From JAVBLQ01 sp031553435 (lineage in GTDB: Bacteria; Bacteroidota; Bacteroidia; Bacteroidales; Azobacteroidaceae): a DNA stretch of 64,000 bases. The notes beneath the pieces are model-generated. The model was given only the letters and a program-made list of their open reading frames with translations, did not search any database and was not told the origin of the DNA. The first letter of the stretch is position 1, and each line of letters begins with the position of its first letter. Positions 1 through 8,811 of the stretch are shown piece by piece. The stretch covers positions 10,386 through 74,385 of the forward strand of contig JAVBLQ010000030.1 of assembly GCA_031553435.1 (NCBI GenBank). Direction: 5' to 3'. The position numbers were made by a program, and so were the translations under genes.

Positions 1-1
1 C

Positions 2-214
2 ATGTCAGGAAATACACTGCCAGGTTTTTTCAAAACTCTCCATCCTGATGTAAAAGAAGTCAAGAATCTGAAATTAACATCTACCGGAGGAGCATATAAT
101 GCATCAACAAAAACTCATACATTTGAATATACAGGAACATATGATTATTTGAATGAAAGTGGTTCTTCCGGATTAAATCAAAGAATTTCCATTGTTTATA
201 GTTTGAAAAAATAA
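2..214 (+). CDS. C-terminal fragment of an unidentified protein (5' end outside window)
   Basis: The reading frame is open from the window edge and ends with a TAA at 212-214, so this is probably the last 70 or so residues of a longer gene. The visible peptide is rich in Thr, Ser, Gly and Tyr with alternating hydrophobic residues (TFEYTGTYDYL), as in beta-sheet extracellular or lipoprotein domains of Bacteroidota. I do not recognise a family. The ATG at position 2 may simply be an internal Met. A strong terminator follows directly, so this gene ends its transcription unit and is not linked to recF. Confidence 0.55.
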   Translation: MSGNTLPGFFKTLHPDVKEVKNLKLTSTGGAYNASTKTHTFEYTGTYDYLNESGSSGLNQRISIVYSLKK

Positions 215-234
215 TTTCAGACCTGATATTTTCT

Positions 235-276
235 AAAAGTGGAGAATTTTGTCATACATAATTCTCCACTTTTTTT
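235..276 (+). terminator. Rho-independent terminator
   Basis: A perfect 14-bp stem (235-248 with 260-273, core GTGGAGAATT) and an 11-nt loop are followed by a run of T to 276. It lies 20 bp after the stop of the upstream gene fragment and closes that transcript before recF. Confidence 0.85.
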
Positions 277-361
277 ATGTAAAGTATTGAATGTCCCAAT
301 AAATTGAAGTGTGATTTTCAAAATACTTTCAGCAAGCTCAAAAAAGCTGGCGGTATTTTTG

Positions 362-370
362 TATTTTTGC
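362..370 (+). promoter_or_regulatory. Bacteroidota-type -7 box upstream of recF
   Basis: TATTTTTGC matches the TAnnTTTG(C) -7 consensus of the Bacteroidota primary sigma factor and sits 56 bp before the recF ATG. No convincing -33 TTTG is visible at the usual spacing, so this is a consensus-only call. Confidence 0.5.
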
Positions 371-425
371 CTTTCTTGAGTGGGGAATTGACGCATCCCA
401 TTCGAATGCTTTTAACGCAAATTTC

Positions 426-1529
426 ATGGTAATAATAGAAAAGCTTTCCATATTAAATTTCAAAAACATTGAACAGGTAGATTTGAGTTTTTCTCCTAAA
501 ATGAATTGTTTTTTTGGAAACAATGGGATGGGGAAAACTAATTTACTGGATGCTCTTTTCTATTTGTCCTTTTGTAAAAGTTATACAAATCTACCTGATT
601 CACAGATTATCAGGCATGAAAGTGATTTTTGCATGCTACAGGGATTTTATACAATTGGTGGACAACCTGAAGAGTTTTATTGTGGAATCAAAAAGAAGCA
701 ACGAAAACAATTCAAAAGGAATAAAAAAGAATATGAAAAACTTTCGGATCATATAGGTTTTTTACCCTTGGTCATGGTTTCTCCTTCGGATACAGATCTG
801 ATTCAAGGAGGTAGTGAAGACCGGAGAAAATTTGTGGATATGGTTATCTCCCAATACGATAAAGATTATCTGCATGCTTTGATCCGCTACAATAAAGCGT
901 TGGAACAAAGGAATGCTTTGTTGAAAAACAACACATTGGCTGATGATTCTCTTTTTGAAATATGGGAAGAACAAATGGTTGAAGCCGGCAATATGATTCA
1001 TGAAAAAAGAAATCTTTTCCTGAAAGAATTTATACCGATTTTTCAACATTTCCATCAATTTATTTGTGAAATGGGGGAGGAGGTCGATCTGATTTATGAA
1101 TCCCAACTGGATTCCGCCGATTTGTCTGAATTATTGCCGAATAAACGGGAAAGAGATAAAATATTGGGATACAGCACTCAAGGTATCCATAAAGATGATT
1201 TTAATTTCATGCTGGGTGGCTATTTAATGAAAAAAGTGGGTTCCCAGGGACAAAGTAAGACTTATCTGATTGCTTTGAAATTAGCTCAGTTTGATTTTCT
1301 TGTTCGTATGGGTTCCAATCGTCCGATTTTGTTGTTAGATGATATTTTTGATAAATTAGATGCCCGCAGGGTCGAACAGATCATCAAACTGGTTGCGGAT
1401 GACAAATTTGGTCAAATTTTTATTACTGACACTAATCGAAAGTATTTGGATGAGATCCTTCGCAAAATGAATCACGATTATACCTTGTTTTATGTGGAGA
1501 ATGGAAACGTTGAAATAATTAAGAATTAA
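426..1529 (+). CDS. recF: DNA replication and repair protein RecF
   Basis: RecF is an SMC-like ABC ATPase that, with RecO and RecR, loads RecA at single-strand gaps. The 367-residue length fits the family. The Walker A motif GNNGMGKT is at residues 31-38, the ABC signature-like GSQGQ at about 272, and the Walker B segment LLLDDIFDKLD at about 301-311 with the D-loop following. The start at 426 gives the usual RecF N-terminus (strand, FKN, Walker A). The DUF721 gene begins 2 nt after the stop, so the two are almost certainly co-transcribed. The last codons (ATTAAGAATTAAGAG) resemble the short word repeats seen elsewhere in the window. Confidence 0.95.
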   Translation: MVIIEKLSILNFKNIEQVDLSFSPKMNCFFGNNGMGKTNLLDALFYLSFCKSYTNLPDSQIIRHESDFCMLQGFYTIGGQPEEFYCGIKKKQRKQFKRNKKEYEKLSDHIGFLPLVMVSPSDTDLIQGGSEDRRKFVDMVISQYDKDYLHALIRYNKALEQRNALLKNNTLADDSLFEIWEEQMVEAGNMIHEKRNLFLKEFIPIFQHFHQFICEMGEEVDLIYESQLDSADLSELLPNKRERDKILGYSTQGIHKDDFNFMLGGYLMKKVGSQGQSKTYLIALKLAQFDFLVRMGSNRPILLLDDIFDKLDARRVEQIIKLVADDKFGQIFITDTNRKYLDEILRKMNHDYTLFYVENGNVEIIKN

Positions 1530-1531
1530 GA

Positions 1532-1828
1532 GTGAAACGAACAAACGCACAGCCATTATCAGAAATATTGAAGGATTTTTTGAATGAAAATCCTCAAGTA
1601 GACCGGAAGATCGCTGAGGTACGGGTTATTAATGCCTGGGCGAATATATTGGGTCCGTTGACTCAAAAATACACTACAGGTATTTATATCAGGAATAGAA
1701 TACTGTATGTAAAAATATCTTCGGCTGTTTTGCGTAGCGAACTGATGATGTGTCGTGAACGCTTAATAAAAAACCTCAATGAAAATGCCGGAAGCACTGT
1801 CATTGAGGATATTATAATTTCAGGATAA
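1532..1828 (+). CDS. DUF721 / DciA-like protein
   Basis: A 98-residue protein of the DUF721 (DciA-related) family, with a GTG start 2 nt after recF. Family features visible are the N-terminal LSEILKDFL helix, the WANILGPLTQKYT segment at about 36-48, and the V-KISSAVLRSEL-- strand-helix at about 60-71, resembling a KH-like nucleic-acid-binding fold. DciA proteins interact with the replicative helicase DnaB in bacteria lacking DnaC. Pairing with recF supports a role in replication or repair. Function in this organism is inferred from the family. Confidence 0.85.
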   Translation: MKRTNAQPLSEILKDFLNENPQVDRKIAEVRVINAWANILGPLTQKYTTGIYIRNRILYVKISSAVLRSELMMCRERLIKNLNENAGSTVIEDIIISG

Positions 1829-1837
1829 AGCTCTACC

Positions 1838-3466
1838 TTATTTTGCCGGTTCGGTGGTAGGAAACGCTTGTTTCTTATTTATTTTTTCAACCGCAGCTGC
1901 AATCACCGGATCTTTGTCTAAAAATACAGGATAAAAACCTTGATCCCCAATAATATTACGGATAATATATGCCTGAGTAACATTTTCAATCAAATTGGCA
2001 GAAATATCAATCAACAAGGGGCGTCTGCGAATATTTTTTGTTTCGGCATAACTTACAACTCCCTCCAATAAAGGTTGTCCTTTCAAATAATTCCACAAAC
2101 TCTTGTAATCTTTGAATTTTGTTAATCTTTCCCTGTTTTGATCGGTATATTGAACAGCATATTCGTATATAATTCCTTTGGATACCAATGTAGAATAATA
2201 TGAAGTTATACCGACAGTATCTCTTGGGATGAAGACATCAGGCATGATTCCTCCGCCTCCATAAACTGTTCTCCCTCCGAGTGTAGTAAATCTCAATTTT
2301 TCATTTTGCTTAATACTATCTTTGGAATCCAGTTCACCATGTTTGAAACGATCGATAAATCCTTGTTCATAATCTTTTACATTACCCAATTGGTAATCTT
2401 TTTGGATACATCTTCCTGAAGGTGTATAATAGCGGGCAATAGTCAAACGTAAAGCAGATCCGTCAGACAATTCTTCCTGAGTTTGTACTAAACCTTTTCC
2501 GAAAGAACGGCGTCCGATGATTAGACCTCTGTCATTATCCTGGATAGCTCCAGCCACAATTTCGCTGGCAGAAGCAGACCAATCATCCATTAATATCACG
2601 ACAGGATTTTGCTGACAAGTTCCGGATCCGTTGGCTATGGCATTTTTCCGGGAAAATGCTCTTCCTTGTGTATATACAATGAGGCGGCCTTTAGGTAGAA
2701 ATTCGTTTACAATTTCAACGGCAATATTCATTAAACCTCCTGAATTTTGTCTTAAATCAATGATAAAAGAATTACAGCCTTCTTTCTTTAATAGACCGAT
2801 TGCATTGATAAATTCATCATAGGTTGTTCTTCCGAAAGTATTAATTTTAATAAAACCTATACCTTTGGAAACCTCATAAGCAATGTCCACACTATTAACA
2901 GGGACATCATCCCTGATTATTTCGTAAGTCAATAAATTCTTATGGCTGTTTCGTTTAATACCTACTTTTACTTTGCTTCCTTTTTCTCCCCTCAGGTTTT
3001 TCATCACTTTATCCTGAGTAATGTTCTTACCGGCAAATACAGAATCATTGACGGTTATGATGCGGTCTCCGGGTTGTAACCCCGCTTTTTCGGATGGACC
3101 TCCGGATATGACAGTCATTACTAAAATCGTATCGTTTTTTATACTGAAAGAAACACCGATTCCACTGAAATGACCTTCCATACCTTCATTTACTGTTTTT
3201 AAATCTTCTGCGGGAATATAAGCTGAGTGAGGGTCTAACTCGCTGATTAATTTGGGGATAGCTTCTTCTACCAAATCTCTGACATTTACGGTATCAACAT
3301 ATTGTTCGTTGATAATATCTAATATCACATCCATTTTATTTCCGGCAGACATGAAAATGCCCCTACCAAAAGATCTTCCTGAAAAATAGGTTCCGGCAAT
3401 GAATCCGATGATTAGTAGAAATAAAGATCCTATTAAAATGACAATTGTTTTCTTTGAAGATTTCAT
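1838..3466 (-). CDS. S41-family C-terminal processing peptidase (CtpA-like)
   Basis: A membrane-anchored periplasmic serine protease of 542 residues. A hydrophobic N-terminal segment (about 8-28) acts as signal anchor. A PDZ domain follows at about 90-170 (SGIGVSF, AGLQPGD). The S41 catalytic core holds WSASASE with the expected nucleophile Ser299 and the general base Lys324 in SFGKG; the 25-residue spacing equals that of E. coli Prc. A C-terminal region of about 130 residues follows the protease core. It lies 14 nt downstream of the dCMP deaminase gene on the same strand, so the two are probably co-transcribed. Its substrate cannot be told from sequence. Confidence 0.92.
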   Translation of the reverse strand: MKSSKKTIVILIGSLFLLIIGFIAGTYFSGRSFGRGIFMSAGNKMDVILDIINEQYVDTVNVRDLVEEAIPKLISELDPHSAYIPAEDLKTVNEGMEGHFSGIGVSFSIKNDTILVMTVISGGPSEKAGLQPGDRIITVNDSVFAGKNITQDKVMKNLRGEKGSKVKVGIKRNSHKNLLTYEIIRDDVPVNSVDIAYEVSKGIGFIKINTFGRTTYDEFINAIGLLKKEGCNSFIIDLRQNSGGLMNIAVEIVNEFLPKGRLIVYTQGRAFSRKNAIANGSGTCQQNPVVILMDDWSASASEIVAGAIQDNDRGLIIGRRSFGKGLVQTQEELSDGSALRLTIARYYTPSGRCIQKDYQLGNVKDYEQGFIDRFKHGELDSKDSIKQNEKLRFTTLGGRTVYGGGGIMPDVFIPRDTVGITSYYSTLVSKGIIYEYAVQYTDQNRERLTKFKDYKSLWNYLKGQPLLEGVVSYAETKNIRRRPLLIDISANLIENVTQAYIIRNIIGDQGFYPVFLDKDPVIAAAVEKINKKQAFPTTEPAK

Positions 3467-3480
3467 TGATGTATTGATAA

Positions 3481-3906
3481 TTATACGCTTTCCATATCTA
3501 TAAATACGACTTCGATTTTTGCTTTTTCAAGCAACCTGACACCATCATCCAAGCGATATTGCTGGGAATACACAACTCTTTTGATTCCGGACTGGATGAT
3601 CAATTTGGCGCATTCTATACAAGGAGAAGCGGTGACATACATAGTTGCATCTTTACTGCTGTTGTTGGAACATGCAATTTTTGTAATAGCATTAGCCTCT
3701 GCATGCAACACATAGGGCTTGGTTATCCCTTCCTCATCTTCGCAAATATTTTCGAATCCTGAAGGGGTTCCGTTATAACCATCGGAAATAATCATTTTGT
3801 CTTTTACGATCAAAGCTCCCACTTTTCTTCGTTCACAATATGAATTTTCCGCCCAAATGGTTGCCATGCGCAAGTAACGCTTGTCCAGCAATAATTGTTT
3901 ACTCAT
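3481..3906 (-). CDS. Deoxycytidylate (dCMP) deaminase, ComEB-like
   Basis: A 141-residue zinc-dependent cytidine/deoxycytidylate deaminase. The zinc and catalytic residues are seen as H68-A-E70 and P95-C-I-E-C99, and the substrate-loop segment GYNGTPSG (about 43-50) is typical of dCMP deaminases rather than cytidine or tRNA deaminases. It would convert dCMP to dUMP for thymidylate synthesis. It sits between the M3 peptidase and S41 protease genes on the same strand. The upstream region carries a word hairpin rather than a clear promoter. Confidence 0.9.
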   Translation of the reverse strand: MSKQLLLDKRYLRMATIWAENSYCERRKVGALIVKDKMIISDGYNGTPSGFENICEDEEGITKPYVLHAEANAITKIACSNNSSKDATMYVTASPCIECAKLIIQSGIKRVVYSQQYRLDDGVRLLEKAKIEVVFIDMESV

Positions 3907-3920
3907 CCTTGAAATAGTTG

Positions 3921-3982
3921 AAAATTGAAAATTGAAAATTGAATTTCAATGACGAACCATTTATTGTCAATTGTCAATTTTA
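3921..3982 (-). repeat. Word-repeat hairpin (TTGAAAA class)
   Basis: One arm is a near-tandem of ATTGAAA (3921-3943). The other (3962-3982) reads TTGTCAATTGTCAATTTTA and is its inverted complement with about two mismatches. The TAA stop codon of the M3 peptidase gene (3980-3982) lies inside the second arm. It separates dcp from the dCMP deaminase gene in what looks like one leftward operon, so a plain terminator role is uncertain. Confidence 0.65.
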
Positions 3983-6064
3983 TTTGATTCCGTTACGTTT
4001 CAACAGCGCATCAATTGTAGGTTCCTGGCCTCTGAAACGAACATAAAGTTGCATCGGATCTTCTGTTCCTCCTTTTGACAAGACATTTTCCCTGAATTTT
4101 GCAGCGATTGCTTTGCTGAAAATTCCATCGGCTTTGAAGGCTGCATAAGCATCAGCGTCCAATACTTCTGCCCATTTATATCCATAATACCCTGCGGCAT
4201 ATCCTCCGGAGAAAATATGACTGAATGCACTCCCGGTACAAGTTTCAGGGACAACCGGAAGAATTTGGGTAGATTTGGTAGCTTCAGTTTCAAAAGAAAT
4301 TACATCACCAGTGTATGGCTTACTAATTGTATGCCAGGCCATATCCAAAAATCCGAATGAAAGTTGGCGAAGGCATGCATAACCGGTATTGAAATTAGAT
4401 GCGGCAATCAGTTTATTAACCAATTCAGCAGGAATTTTTTCTCCTGTTTTATAATGAACCGCAAAGCGATCTAAGAATGCTTTTTCCGTCAGAAAATTTT
4501 CCATGATCTGAGAAGGAAGTTCTACAAAATCACGATAAACATTAGTTCCTGAAAGACTTTCATATGTTCCGTTGGCAAACATTCCATGTAATCCGTGACC
4601 AAATTCGTGTAAGAATGTTCTTACTTCATCGTAAGTCAACAAAGCCGGTTTGGTTTCTGTAGGCCGTGTAAAGTTCATTACCAAAGAAACATGAGGTCTG
4701 GAGTCTTTACCTTTTTCTTTGTATTGACCTTTATATTCGGTCATCCAGGCACCTGCACGCTTGCCGTTTCTGGGAAAAAAATCTGTATAAAGTACTGCCA
4801 GATATTGTCCATTGGCATCAAACACTTCGTAAGCATCAACTTCAGAATTATATACTGATATTTTTGGATTTTTTTTGAAAGTAATACCATATAATTCAGT
4901 GGCTAAACCAAAAACGCCTTTTTTTACATTTTCCAATTCAAAGTAAGGACGAGTCATTTCATCGTTTACATCGAATTTGGCATCTTTCAATTTTTCAGAA
5001 TAAAAAGACCAATCCCAAGGCATGATGTCAATATTCTTTTTCTCCATTCCTATTGCAAAACCCTGAACTTCTTTTACTTCTCCTAAAGCAGTTGGTTTAT
5101 AAGCTTCCAATAATTGGTTTAAAAGTTTGTAAACATTATCCGGATTCTTAGCCATTCTTCTGACGAGAACATAATCAGCATAGGATTTATACCCTAATAA
5201 TTGGGCTATTTGCAGACGTACATTAGCAATATCTTCAAGAATTTTACGATTGTCCAGATCATCGCCTTTGGCACATCTGGTATTATATGCAATATATAAT
5301 TGTTTACGTAAATCTCTGTTGGTTGAGTATTTCATAAAAGGAGCATAGCTTGGGGCTGTTAAATCAACCATCCAACCTTCTTTTCCTTTTGATTTTGCTT
5401 TTGCTGCAGAAGCTTCGCGAAAACTTTCCGGCAATCCGTCCAATTGATTTGCTGTCAACAACAATTCATATCTGTTGGTTTCTTTCAAAGCATTTTGTCC
5501 GAAATCAAGAGTCAGCTTACTTAATTTTTTTGTCAATTCGCGATAAGTTTCTTTGTCTTTTGCACTTAGGTTAGCTCCGTTGTTAGCAAAAGAATCATAA
5601 AACTTTTGCAACAACATATTATTTTCTACATTCAGATTGAGCTTATCTTTTTGATCATATACGGTTTTTACTCTGGCAAACAATTTTTCATTTAATGTGA
5701 TATTATTGCTATGTTCAGACATTTTAGGCGAAATACGTTGAGAAATTTCCATGATTTCATCATTGGTTTCAGCACTATTGATATTGTAAAACACAGAACT
5801 GACTCTTGACAAAATCTGACCGGAACGCTCGAAGGCAACGATTGTATTTTCGAAGGTCGGAGCTTGCGGATTGTTGATAATATCTTGGATCTCTTTCATT
5901 TGCTCCTGCATTCCTTTTTCAAAAGCAGGTTCGTAATCGGATATTTTAATCTTGTCAAACGGGACGGTTTCATGAAGCGTATTATACTTTTTCAGAAACG
6001 GATTAGCCTGTGTCATATTATAAAAAAATGTTAAAAACAGAAATATTGTTATAGCCTTTTTCAT
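3980..6064 (-). CDS. dcp: M3 family metallopeptidase, dipeptidyl carboxypeptidase-like (first copy)
   Basis: A 694-residue zinc peptidase of the M3 (thimet oligopeptidase/Dcp) family with an N-terminal signal peptide (about 1-20, cleavage near TQA-NP), so it is exported, probably to the periplasm. The zinc motif is H486-E-F-G-H490 with the downstream glutamate helix (LSGTNVYRDFVELPSQIMEN). It should trim short peptides, releasing C-terminal dipeptides as in E. coli Dcp. A paralogue of 703 residues is at 31471-33582. The stop codon lies in a word hairpin. dCMP deaminase and an S41 protease follow on the same strand. Confidence 0.92.
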   Translation of the reverse strand: MKKAITIFLFLTFFYNMTQANPFLKKYNTLHETVPFDKIKISDYEPAFEKGMQEQMKEIQDIINNPQAPTFENTIVAFERSGQILSRVSSVFYNINSAETNDEIMEISQRISPKMSEHSNNITLNEKLFARVKTVYDQKDKLNLNVENNMLLQKFYDSFANNGANLSAKDKETYRELTKKLSKLTLDFGQNALKETNRYELLLTANQLDGLPESFREASAAKAKSKGKEGWMVDLTAPSYAPFMKYSTNRDLRKQLYIAYNTRCAKGDDLDNRKILEDIANVRLQIAQLLGYKSYADYVLVRRMAKNPDNVYKLLNQLLEAYKPTALGEVKEVQGFAIGMEKKNIDIMPWDWSFYSEKLKDAKFDVNDEMTRPYFELENVKKGVFGLATELYGITFKKNPKISVYNSEVDAYEVFDANGQYLAVLYTDFFPRNGKRAGAWMTEYKGQYKEKGKDSRPHVSLVMNFTRPTETKPALLTYDEVRTFLHEFGHGLHGMFANGTYESLSGTNVYRDFVELPSQIMENFLTEKAFLDRFAVHYKTGEKIPAELVNKLIAASNFNTGYACLRQLSFGFLDMAWHTISKPYTGDVISFETEATKSTQILPVVPETCTGSAFSHIFSGGYAAGYYGYKWAEVLDADAYAAFKADGIFSKAIAAKFRENVLSKGGTEDPMQLYVRFRGQEPTIDALLKRNGIK

Positions 6065-6369
6065 ATTGATTATATTTTTTTATTTGAGGTTAATTTTTAA
6101 TAATAATCCAACCTTAAACAATACATTTTAGGGGTGCAAAGGTCGTAATTATTCTTTTAATTATCATATACTTTTGAGTTTTTTTAGTGTGAATTTTCAA
6201 AAAATATGTTATAAGTTATGATTTTCATCTTTTACGTTCAAATTCAATGATTTAAGATTACATTTTTTCGGAATTCTTTGCTATATTAATAAAATGCGTA
6301 CCTTTAACCGCGAAAACTGATACCCAAAACAAGAATTAATGTATTATAAACTATAATAATTCTAAAAAT
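6065..6369. other. Divergent intergenic region between the M3 peptidase and a barrel protein
   Basis: About 305 bp, very AT-rich, with no open frame worth calling. It should hold the promoters for the leftward peptidase and the rightward outer-membrane protein. On the minus strand ACCTTTGCAC at about 6134-6143 resembles a -7 box for the peptidase. On the plus strand a TTTG/TACCTTT pair is listed separately. I see no hairpin or repeat. Confidence 0.6.
6277..6307 (+). promoter_or_regulatory. Possible promoter of the outer-membrane barrel gene
   Basis: A TTTG at 6277-6280 and TACCTTTAA at 6299-6307, separated by 18 bp, resemble the Bacteroidota -33 TTTG and -7 TAnnTTTG elements, with A in place of the last G. 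The start codon of the barrel gene is about 60 bp downstream. Confidence 0.4.
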
Positions 6370-7188
6370 ATGAAAAAGGTTTTTTTATCATTTAGTTTAT
6401 TGATTTTTAGTGTTTTATGTGTATTTTCGCAATCAGGGGAAATGTCAGTTGGAATACGAGGAGGTTTAAGTATTCCGAAAATCAAAGCAGTGGGTGATAA
6501 TCCGATGAGCCAAGGCTATTCTTCAAGATTAACAGGAGGCGGAGGTGTTTTTTTCGAATACAGATTTAGTGAATTATTCTCAATTCGGCCCGGAGTTGAA
6601 TTTTTACAAGAAGGTGGTAAACGTGACGGAATGCAAGCCATACCTGCACGGATGCTTGCTGCCAATCCGAAGTTTGCGCAATTGCCAGATGCTGTAAAGC
6701 AACAAATGCCTCCATATTTGTATGCGGATTTTGACAGTAAAACTAGTTTTGATTACCTGATGGTTCCTTTGTTGGCTCAGGTTGGTTGGAATTTGGGTGA
6801 AAAATCTCCTTTCAGGGTATATGTAAATGCAGGACCTTTTATTTCTTTTTTACTTTCTGCAAACCAGACAACTAGTGGTAGTAGTCAGATATATATGAAT
6901 AAAGAAGGAACTGCAACGATTGACCAAATGTTGACTCAATACCACATTCCAATTACTGTTGGAGAAGTACCATTCAATGTAGACGAAAGTATCAAATCAC
7001 AAACCAATGATGTAAATTGGGGAGTGAGTGGAAACGTAGGTTTCGCTTATCAAATGAATAAACACCGTTTTTTCATTGAAGTTGGAGGAAATTATGGATT
7101 TCAGAGAATGCAAAAAACTACTGAAAACGGAGATAATCGTATTGGCGCAGGTACGGTAATGCTTGGTTACGCCTACCAATTCAAATAA
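6370..7188 (+). CDS. Outer-membrane beta-barrel protein (PorT/OMP_b-brl-like)
   Basis: A 272-residue exported protein with a clear signal peptide (about 1-20, ending VFSQ-SG). The mature part starts MSVGIRGGLSIPKI and contains alternating strands such as FFEYRFSELFSIRPGVEFLQEGG and FRVYVNAGPFISFLLSA, and ends in an aromatic-containing strand (VMLGYAYQFK), the layout of small outer-membrane barrel proteins of Bacteroidota. There is no catalytic motif. A loop near residues 75-115 is rich in Ala, Gln and Pro. It appears to be monocistronic. The exact role (porin, adhesin or structural protein) is not shown by the sequence. Confidence 0.8.
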   Translation: MKKVFLSFSLLIFSVLCVFSQSGEMSVGIRGGLSIPKIKAVGDNPMSQGYSSRLTGGGGVFFEYRFSELFSIRPGVEFLQEGGKRDGMQAIPARMLAANPKFAQLPDAVKQQMPPYLYADFDSKTSFDYLMVPLLAQVGWNLGEKSPFRVYVNAGPFISFLLSANQTTSGSSQIYMNKEGTATIDQMLTQYHIPITVGEVPFNVDESIKSQTNDVNWGVSGNVGFAYQMNKHRFFIEVGGNYGFQRMQKTTENGDNRIGAGTVMLGYAYQFK

Positions 7189-7195
7189 GTTTTTA

Positions 7196-7204
7196 TATCT
7201 TTGC
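7196..7204 (+). promoter_or_regulatory. -7 box of the hisS promoter
   Basis: TATCTTTGC is a perfect match to the Bacteroidota -7 consensus, 8 bp after the stop of the barrel gene. The hisS start chosen here (7311) is about 107 bp further on, with the word hairpin in between, so the hairpin would lie in the 5' leader of the mRNA. Confidence 0.6.
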
Positions 7205-7216
7205 ACTTCATTTTCT

Positions 7217-7296
7217 GAATTGAAAATTGAGAATTGAAAATGAATTTTGGGATATAACCTCATTTTCAGTTTTCAATTCTCAATTCTCAATTTTTA
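7217..7296 (+). repeat. Word-repeat hairpin (TTGAAAA class) in the hisS leader
   Basis: The left arm (about 7216-7241) is GAATTGAAAATTGAGAATTG followed by AAAATG. The right arm (7261-7295) is its inverted complement with about three mismatches over 26 bp. Both arms are made of near-tandem AATTGAGA/AATTGAAA words. It lies between the hisS -7 box and the hisS start, so it would be transcribed into the leader. Confidence 0.65.
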
Positions 7297-7310
7297 ATTT
7301 AAATAGGACT

Positions 7311-8672
7311 ATGCAGAAGCCGTCAATACCCAAAGGAACCCGGGATTTTACACCGGATGAAATGATCAAACGTAACTATATTTTTAATACAATCAAAGAT
7401 GTATATCACCTGTATGGATTTGAACAGATAGAAACTCCTGCGATGGAGAATCTTTCCACTCTGATGGGAAAATACGGAGAAGAAGGAGATAAACTACTTT
7501 TCAAAATATTAAACTCAGGAGATTTTTTAAGCGATGTACAAAACGAAGAATTAGTAGAAAGAAATTCCATACGTTTAACCAACAAAATCTCTGAAAAAGG
7601 CTTACGTTATGATTTGACCGTTCCTTTTGCCCGTTATGTGGTCATGCACCGGAACGAGATTACTTTTCCTTTCAAAAGATATCAGATTCAACCTGTTTGG
7701 AGGGCAGACCGTCCGCAAAAAGGACGTTATCGTGAATTCTTCCAATGTGATGCCGACATTATTGGTTCCGATTCATTACTCAATGAAGTAGAGCTGGTCC
7801 AAATCATGGATGAAGTATATCAACGCTTTGGTATTCGTGTTTGCATCAAAATCAATAACCGGAAAATTTTGAGTGGAATAGCAGAGATAATTGGCGAACA
7901 AGATAAAATAGTTGATATAACTGTTGCCATTGATAAATTAGACAAGATTGGTTTGGAAAATGTCAATGCCGAACTTATATCTAAAGGAATATCTGAAGAT
8001 GCCATTCAGAAATTACAGCCTATTATTCTATTACAAGGAAATAATCAGGAAAAACTGGATACTTTGAAAAATTTTCTTTCCTCCTCTTCCATAGGAATGA
8101 AAGGAATTGAAGAATTGGAATTTATTTTCAATAAAGTTAATATTTTAGGAATAAAAAATACCTTGGAGCTCGATTTGACATTGGCCCGTGGACTGAATTA
8201 TTACACGGGAGCCATTTTTGAAGTAAAAGCCCTGGATGTACAAATCGGAAGTATCACCGGAGGTGGAAGATACGACAATTTGACAGGTGTTTTTGGACTT
8301 CCCGGAGTTTCCGGAGTCGGAATTTCTTTTGGAGCCGATCGTATCTTTGATGTTTTGAATCAGTTAGATCTTTATCCTTCGGAAGCTATTCAGACAACTC
8401 AACTTATGTTTGTTAATTTCGGAGAAAATGAAGAAAATTATATCTTTCCTTTAATTAAGCAATTAAGAAAATCCGGCATTCGTGTGGAAATTTATCCCGA
8501 GTCAACCAAAATAAAAAAACAAATGAGTTATGCGGATGCTAAAAAAATACCTTTTGTTGCCATTATTGGGGAAAATGAAATGAAAGAAGGTAAAATCAAC
8601 CTTAAAAATATGCTTTCCGGAGAACAATCAATGTTGACTTTACAAGAATTATTTAATACTGTGACATTGTGA
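7311..8672 (+). CDS. hisS: Histidyl-tRNA synthetase
   Basis: A class II aminoacyl-tRNA synthetase that charges tRNA-His in the cytoplasm; 453 residues from the ATG at 7311. The open frame extends upstream to 7227, but that part translates the word hairpin, and the N-terminus MQKPSIPKGTRDFTPDE is typical of HisRS, so 7311 is preferred. Visible motifs are GTRDF near the start, LTVPFARYV and QPVWRADRPQKGRYREF (class II motif 2), and LARGLNYYTGAIFEV, the histidine-binding HisA segment. A C-terminal anticodon-binding domain ends at NTVTL. The last codons and the TGA stop lie inside the next word hairpin. Confidence 0.95.
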   Translation: MQKPSIPKGTRDFTPDEMIKRNYIFNTIKDVYHLYGFEQIETPAMENLSTLMGKYGEEGDKLLFKILNSGDFLSDVQNEELVERNSIRLTNKISEKGLRYDLTVPFARYVVMHRNEITFPFKRYQIQPVWRADRPQKGRYREFFQCDADIIGSDSLLNEVELVQIMDEVYQRFGIRVCIKINNRKILSGIAEIIGEQDKIVDITVAIDKLDKIGLENVNAELISKGISEDAIQKLQPIILLQGNNQEKLDTLKNFLSSSSIGMKGIEELEFIFNKVNILGIKNTLELDLTLARGLNYYTGAIFEVKALDVQIGSITGGGRYDNLTGVFGLPGVSGVGISFGADRIFDVLNQLDLYPSEAIQTTQLMFVNFGENEENYIFPLIKQLRKSGIRVEIYPESTKIKKQMSYADAKKIPFVAIIGENEMKEGKINLKNMLSGEQSMLTLQELFNTVTL

Positions 8673-8734
8673 CAAGTCATGACGAGGTGACAAATAACGT
8701 CACCATATGTCACTCTATCTGTCACTTCGTCACC
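8661..8734 (+). repeat. Word-repeat hairpin (GTGACGAGGTGAC class)
   Basis: The left arm (8661-8692) repeats GTGAC words (GTGACATTGTGAC, then GACGAGGTGAC). The right arm (8699-8734) is the inverted set (GTCACC, GTCACT, GTCACTTCGTCACC). The hisS stop codon TGA (8670-8672) is part of the left arm. The same word GTGACGAGGTGACA recurs at 41303-41316 between glgB and recQ. It may shape the 3' end of the hisS mRNA, but it has no T-tract. Confidence 0.7.
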
Positions 8735-8811
8735 TTTGAATCCTTTGGCACGAAGTTGGATGAAAATTAAGCGTAAAAATAAATAACTAACAAATAAAAT
8801 ATTTTAAAATC

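Noticed and set aside
8735..8811. CIRCE or other heat-shock operator before groES
   Set aside because: No TTAGCACTC-type inverted repeat is present upstream of groES.
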